Assembly: GCA_038373865.1 (NCBI GenBank)
Contig: JAXGGA010001610.1
Location: forward strand, 82,214-146,213
Direction: 5' to 3'
Source: Uloborus plumipes
Taxonomy: Eukaryota > Arthropoda > Arachnida > Araneae > Uloboridae
DNA length: 64,000 bases
Shown: one piece after another, positions 59,470 through 64,000 of the stretch
Numbering within the stretch: the first letter of the stretch is position 1
How the letters are laid out: every line of letters starts with the position of its first letter
Position numbers and translations under genes: made by a program
The notes under the pieces: model-generated
The model's input: the letters and a program-made list of their open reading frames with translations, nothing else
What the model was told of the DNA's origin: nothing
Databases searched by the model: none

Positions 59470-60092
59470 TGGTTTGATGAGTCTTCTTTCACATTGTTTC
59501 CCACTTTTGGCAGAGTTTACGTCTAGAGAACGCCATCTCAAGTCTAAAATACAAACTCCTTATTGCCAAGAGTGAAATATGGCGGAGCTTCTGTGATGGT
59601 TTGGGCAGCCATATCGTAATTCTCCTCTGCCCACATGATAACTCTGTCAGGGCACATGATTGCCAAGACTTATGTGAACATTTTGGCTGATCAAGTCCAT
59701 CCCATGGTTCAAATTTTATTCCCCAATGGTGATCGTGTCTTCCAAAGTGACAGTACTACTGTTCATGCAGCTTTTATTGTCCAGGACAGGTTTTCTGAGC
59801 ACGACGATTATTTATCACATCTCCCCTGGCCACCACAGTCTCCAGACCTGAATATTGTCTAACCTTTGTGGTCTACATTGGAGCGGAAAATGCGTTTTCG
59901 TTATTCACCGAAAACATCATTACCTGAACTTGCCACCCTTTTACATGAAAAATGGTACAATATTCCCTTGGCAGACATACAGGAACTGTATTTATCCATT
60001 CCGAGAAGACTGCAAGCTGTTTTGAATGCCAACGGGTTTCCTACACCATTTTGTCCAACCCCTGTATTATACACAGAAACAGTGGAGCCCTG
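59470..60092 (+). pseudogene. Tc1-like transposase, catalytic part
   Basis: Resumes at WFDESSFTLFPTFGRVYV (first Asp), then a TAG where Trp is expected. A block in another frame follows (PIVTL-like ITLSGHMIAKTYVNIL). VFQSDSTTVHAAFIVQ holds the second Asp, and LPWPPQSPDLNIV is followed by TAA exactly at the catalytic Glu codon, then PLWSTLERKMRF and the usual C-terminal IPRRLQAVLNANGFPTPF. The DD34E site is therefore broken by a nonsense change. Confidence 0.9.
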
Positions 60093-60164
60093 ATTTTGCA
60101 TTTTCCGTCAGATCAGTGATAAAAAATGTACCAAGTAGGAAAACGTAAATTCCGGGTCAGCGTT

Positions 60165-60340
60165 GCTGACACTGGTCTACAAAAGAAAAGAAAACTTTTT
60201 CTGTTAAATGGTAAAAAATACCTGATCTTAGGGCAAAATGAGGCGCTGAATTCAAGCATGTAAACAGTTTTTCTCCATCACCTTTAGATTGTTTGTAGTA
60301 TTTGACGGAAGTTTGAAAAAAATGCATATATGCATTCACA
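60165..60340 (+). repeat. dispersed repeat, copy 2 (see 44640)
   Basis: CACTGGTCTACAAAAGAAAA, ATGGTAAAAAATACCTGATC, AAACAGTTTTTCTCCATCA and AAAAATGCATA are in the same order as at 44640-44810. Confidence 0.6.
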
Positions 60341-61070
60341 TTATTGTTATGTTATTAGCCATGCATTCACATTAGGGTGGCCCTTATTTTTCAACTTTTA
60401 CAAAAGTTAGCTCCCACCCCCCTATTTTGTTCCAATGAAAGATAAAATGATGTGTGCAAAATATTAGCTCAATCGGAAAAGTTTAAGGGGTGCCGCAACG
60501 AGCATGAAATTGTCAAATTTTTGCCGAAAATATGAATTTTTCACTTTTTTTCAAGTTAATTTTTTTTCTAGCAGATTTACATTTCTGGTGGTCGTATGTC
60601 TAATTAAAAGTGTTATTCTACTTAAACTATCTTTCTGTGGACTTCCATGCCTCTCCTGCCGTTTCCTCTGAGATATTAATTTAGATTACGAAGCTGCTTG
60701 GTCAAGACGTTTTCCGCGACGCATGGCGCTTTCCTGGTGATGCAAGAATTTCGACAACAAACTTGCGAAAGTTTTTTTGTATGTCCTGTCCACACACATA
60801 CTTGGTCATTTTGAAATTTACATGCCCAGAACATCTATTTTAGAAGAATTTAATGTGTTGTGCAAATTTAAAAAAAAGAAAAAACTCCAATCTAAAACTT
60901 TGCTCCCCTGTCTTATCTGTTTAGTTCCTATATGTCTCCCATTCCCTTCTCCGATTTCCATTTCTACCGCCCCCACTCGAAGAAGACCCCACATCCGGTC
61001 AGAGGTCAAGAGTCAAGGGGGGTGAGACGCGACCATGCATTAGCGTGAGAGCAGCTGTCCACGCCAGTGC
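60341..61070. other. intergenic upstream of the repetitive gene, no other gene
   Basis: Begins with AGGGTGGCCCTTATTTTTCA and GTTAGCTCCCACCCCCC, which looks like the edge of an interspersed repeat, but no inverse end was found in the window. GC-richer just before the start codon (60900-61070). Confidence 0.45.
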
Positions 61071-61097
61071 TGCTTGTTATTTGTGCCTGACTTTAAA

Positions 61098-61672
61098 ATG
61101 GCATCAACGTCTTCCGGTAGCTCATCACATAACCTAAGAAAAGATTTTTATATTGATCTCGTTGGTTACATTTCCAATCAAATTGTTGGAGCGAAATTAC
61201 CATCGAATAGTCAAGTTTTAAGCGTCTTTTCTTACAATCTGAAAGTTGTAAATTTGGCCATAAAAGCTAGTGCTGCATTAGTAATTCAAGAAGTTTCAGT
61301 TTTCTGGCAAAAAGCTCGAATTCCTACTAGAAGAACGGACCATTGTACTGAAAGACTAATAGAATTGCACGATAGATGGAAGCATTTACAGAAAAGTTTC
61401 TCGAGAACCTCAAGCAAAGAAAAAGAGAGGAGAGATTCTTTTGTGGAAATTATGGACGATCTTTTTGACATAGCACACATGCAAATGCTTTGGATGATAT
61501 AAAAAATGAAGAGGATAGAAAATTCTTAATTCTTCAGCGCCAGAAAGGGCGACCGGGCTCCATGGTTGGTGTTGACCAAAAACTAACACAAAAAGAAGAA
61601 AGAACATTAATGAAAAAACTATGGAAGTTGCTCGAAAGAAAAGAACTTATGAAGAAATGGAACTACAACTGA
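61098..61672 (+). pseudogene. arthropod repetitive gene family, frameshifted
   Basis: The preferred start is ATG 61098 (AAAATGGC context) rather than 61074. It is open to 61502 with FYIDLVGYISNQIVGAKLPS, VIQEVSVFWQKARIPTRR and RRDSFVEIMDDLFDIAH. A small indel near 61478 then shifts the frame. The continuing frame reads ALDDIKNEEDRKFLILQRQK, GRPGSMVGVDQKL and stops at 61672. I recall the pattern FW.KARIP ... LFD.AH..AL ... EED..FL..QR..GR.GSM.GVD..L from multicopy uncharacterised proteins in arachnids and aphids. Function unknown; no catalytic motif seen. A predicted coiled coil lies near the end. Confidence 0.7.
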
Positions 61673-62676
61673 ATCACATGTGTTTACCCGACAGGTGACG
61701 TGACGCAATCAGCAAATAGGTTGAGTAGTTTTTTGCTGGATGCATTGCATAAACAGACTTTAAAAAGTTTTAAGAAATTTAACAGTTAAGGAGATAACTG
61801 AGTGAATTTTGAAGCGTATCAGGTCAGCTGTCGGTTAACGGTGACTGAATAAATACCATGCAATCAATCCTTCTCTTATGATTTGATTCCGTCGATGCAG
61901 TGAGATGGTGGATTGTGTTGGTGCTGAAAGTGCGCCATGTGAGCTATGAGCCCTTAATTGATTTGGCCACGCAGAGGATGTGGATTTTTTCTCAAAGTAA
62001 AAATGTGATTGATTGGATTCAACTGCCTTGCTAAAAGAGCGGGTAGGTTTTTAAAACTTCAAATAGTGGAAGATGAAGGTATTTTTAAATAAGGAAGTGT
62101 AGGTTGTGTTGCTTTGGAGATTGGCTATGAACAGGACCGGGAGTTCAACATATTATGAGGTGTTCTCTACAGTTGCCCGGTTACTGTTAGTTTTAAGTAG
62201 CAATCTGCTGCCTGCCGTCCGGGACAAGGAACAAGTAGGATTTCAAACCTTCTGAACCTGCTGTCAGTCAAAGTGCGAGCGGGTGTGTTAAGCCTTCAAG
62301 TCTTCGTCGTGTGCCTGTGATTTAATGATAGACTGCATCCTGGTATGATGAACTTTTAAATAGTTTTTTCAGGAACTGTCTACTGTGTGGCACCTTTTTA
62401 AAATGAGGACTTTTATTTAAAGTCTATGAAGTTTTGAACATTTTTAAGAAAAGAAAAATGTTGTAAATCGAATCTAATCGTTTTTGAATGTGTGTTGGGA
62501 AATTTTTACTGAATGTGGTGAGGAGGGGGGGGGATTAAGTTTATATTTTAAATGTCAAAATAATTTTTCCTATTTACACTTTACTTATGTTGAATAAATT
62601 GTTATTTAATATTCAAATATGAATTTTGTATTCTTTTCTCCCGAGCAGAACCATTCCACATTTCTACACTTCCTTA
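61673..62676. other. 3' flank of the repetitive gene, no other gene
   Basis: AATAAA occurs at 62593 (TTGAATAAATTG) and could end the transcript. No open frame or transposon end. Confidence 0.45.
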
Positions 62677-62922
62677 TTATTTAAAAAAAATTTCGGCCAG
62701 GACCCACCGAAGAAGCTCCTTCTCCAATTCCGGCCAGTGAGGCTTCCCGCCTCTGTCAGCTCGTTTGAGGCGGTCGCATGTTTCGAACTTGGACTGGTTT
62801 TTTCTCCAAAGCCTGACATTGGACTCGTCCACGTTGAAAATCCTTGCGGCCTCCCGATTCCCAACATCAACAGCTTTCTCAATAACTTTTAACTTAAAGT
62901 CTGCCGTGTAACTAACACGTTT
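62677..62922 (-). pseudogene. CENP-B/pogo-type N-terminal DNA-binding fragment
   Basis: A - strand frame without its own ATG reads KRVSYTADFKLKVIEKAVDV, GNREAARIFNVDESNVRLWR and KNQSKFETCDRLKRADRGGK, then HWPELEKELLRWVLAE. This is the Psq/CENP-B helix-turn-helix, with the K-R..YT..FK opening, AAR.F.V.E..VR.WR recognition helix, and RG....WP.LE..L..W block that opens the second domain. An ATG with MSSTVAKR lies at 62952 in another frame, so a small frameshift separates it. The catalytic part is absent; the fragment ends in AT-rich DNA. Confidence 0.82.
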
Positions 62923-62952
62923 CGCTTAGCAACGGTTGAAGACATGATTTGG

Positions 62953-64000
62953 ATCAGGACGCAAACGCTAACAAGCACGAAAAAATCAAAAACGTGAAAT
63001 GAAATTGGGTCAAGCAATTCTCTCGCTTCAAAGTTCTTTGACCATGACGTCACGGAGAACGGATGAGAAACCTGTTTGTGGGCTGACGCTTTTGATTCAA
63101 ATGAATGTATTTCTCCGCGCTACGAAGCGACACTCCTAAAAGTGAAATTATTTTTACAACTTTATGGTTAAAGAAACAAGCTTAAAAATGCGTGAATGTC
63201 ATAAACTAATCTGATTTTTGAAGCGGAGAGTCTAATTGCACCCGAAATTTGGACACCGCGCTAAGAACTATTTTTTTTGCTTCTCGGTTCATTTCGTCAT
63301 TTTCAGCGGAGCGAGTGACGTATTTGCGCCTCTCTGTAATTGAACGATAACGCGATGAGGTTTGCCTGCTTACAGGGCCACCACTACCAGAGATGGGGCC
63401 TGGTACCAATTTTAATGCCGCCCCCTCCTATGCACCCCCCTCAAATTGCATATTTTTATGCCGTCATTTCAGCATATTTGCAATTGTAAAAAAAAAAAAA
63501 ATGGAGAAAATTAATTTTTTTTCGGAAAAATTTTTTTTTTTAGTTATGAAAGTGTGCATCTGATACTATTTTCACGTTATTTGTGTCGTCAGATAATTTT
63601 AATATTTTTTTTTACACGAAAGGATAAGTTTGAAAACAGAAAAACACAATTTTTGACGTTTGGTTCGACAAACTTCAAAATTAATAGTTTGAAACCGCAT
63701 TCACATGTAATATTTCATTGTTTAGTTGCTTATAACTGAATTTTTAAATTTTAATGTAAATTTAAAAACTGCAATTCGAAGTTTTTGTAAAAATACATTT
63801 TAAAATACAGTATCTGGATATAGAAAAAGTTGGATAACTTTTCATGTATGAGATAAGTGTCCCCGGGCTACTTGATTCTTGTTCTTAAAGTGCAAGAGAC
63901 ATTTTTCTATGACAGTTTAGACTTGGTTTTACGTTTGACGAGTTTCTGTAGCTTTTGGAGAGCAGTGCATTTTCCTTTGCGCAAGCGTGTTTGTACATAG
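62953..64000. other. flank of the CENP-B-like fragment, no further gene
   Basis: Includes GC-richer stretches (62960-63410) with CATGACGTCACGG and possibly the missing 5' flank of the pogo-type element. A hAT-like CAGAGATGGGGCCTGG at 63388 cannot be confirmed because a matching end would lie beyond the window. Confidence 0.4.

Larger units (their letters stand above)
57725..60064 (+). mobile_element. Tc1-like element, split by a hAT
   Basis: TA flanks at 57723-57724 and 60065-60066. Ends CAGGGGTTGGACAAAAATAT and ATTTTGTCCAACCCCTG (inverse). Without the 1105-bp hAT and its duplicated octamer the element is about 1.23 kb. The transposase lies on the + strand in two parts around the insertion. 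Confidence 0.9.

Noticed and set aside
63388..63430. CAGAGATGGGGCCTGG as a hAT left end
   Set aside because: No second end or octamer can be seen before the window closes.

Overview
The window is eukaryotic nuclear DNA. It is AT-rich and intron-rich, carries many homopolymer and (AT)n tracts, and is full of decayed DNA transposons. It is most likely from an arthropod, and I would guess an arachnid such as a spider. The reasons are the host gene content, long TE-filled introns, and Tc1/mariner, hAT, piggyBac and Helitron families with the terminal sequences familiar from arthropod genomes. No prokaryotic operon, CRISPR array or defence system is present.

Two host genes can be read exon by exon and converge on each other. 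The 3' half of a fatty acyl-CoA reductase (FAR) gene runs on the + strand: five exons between 17274 and 23354, phases all consistent, 239 codons, polyA signal at 23395. The C-terminal third of a formin-binding-protein-4-like (FNBP4) gene runs on the - strand: five phase-consistent exons from 54816 down to 32364, 356 codons, covering the C-terminal WW domain, polyproline tracts and a basic C-terminus. The 5' parts of both genes were not found and probably lie outside the window. Between them, a + strand 3'-terminal exon (27715-27804) with strong acceptor, stop codon and polyA signal belongs to an unidentified gene or to an alternative 3' end.

Layout: 1-380 mariner transposase 3' end. 1233-14050 foldback element carrying an 11.3 kb hAT-type insertion, which contains a palindromic MITE split by a 3.4 kb iteron-bearing TA element, which contains a short tandem array. 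15312-16137 inverted-repeat element. 16844-17090 tRNA-derived SINE. 17274-23400 FAR with hAT-type insertions in its introns. 24537-25096 piggyBac remnant. 25901-27440 hAT MITE. 27715-27882 orphan terminal exon. 27900-32363 quiet AT-rich DNA, probably FNBP4 3' UTR plus intergenic sequence. 32364-54816 FNBP4, whose introns hold a LINE endonuclease fragment, a second copy of the hAT MITE, a TTAA MITE pair, a Tc1 element and possible cassette exons. 55255-64000 TE-dense DNA with two Helitron 3' ends, a Tc1 element split by a hAT, an arthropod repetitive gene with a frameshift and a CENP-B/pogo-type fragment.

The FAR protein would reduce fatty acyl-CoA to alcohol (wax, cuticular lipid or pheromone precursors) at a membrane. 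The FNBP4-like protein is a probable nuclear or cytoplasmic WW-domain adaptor. Nothing suggests that they act together. Coordinates of exons and of TE ends with perfect target-site duplications are read directly from the sequence. Family names come from recognised motifs, without a database search.
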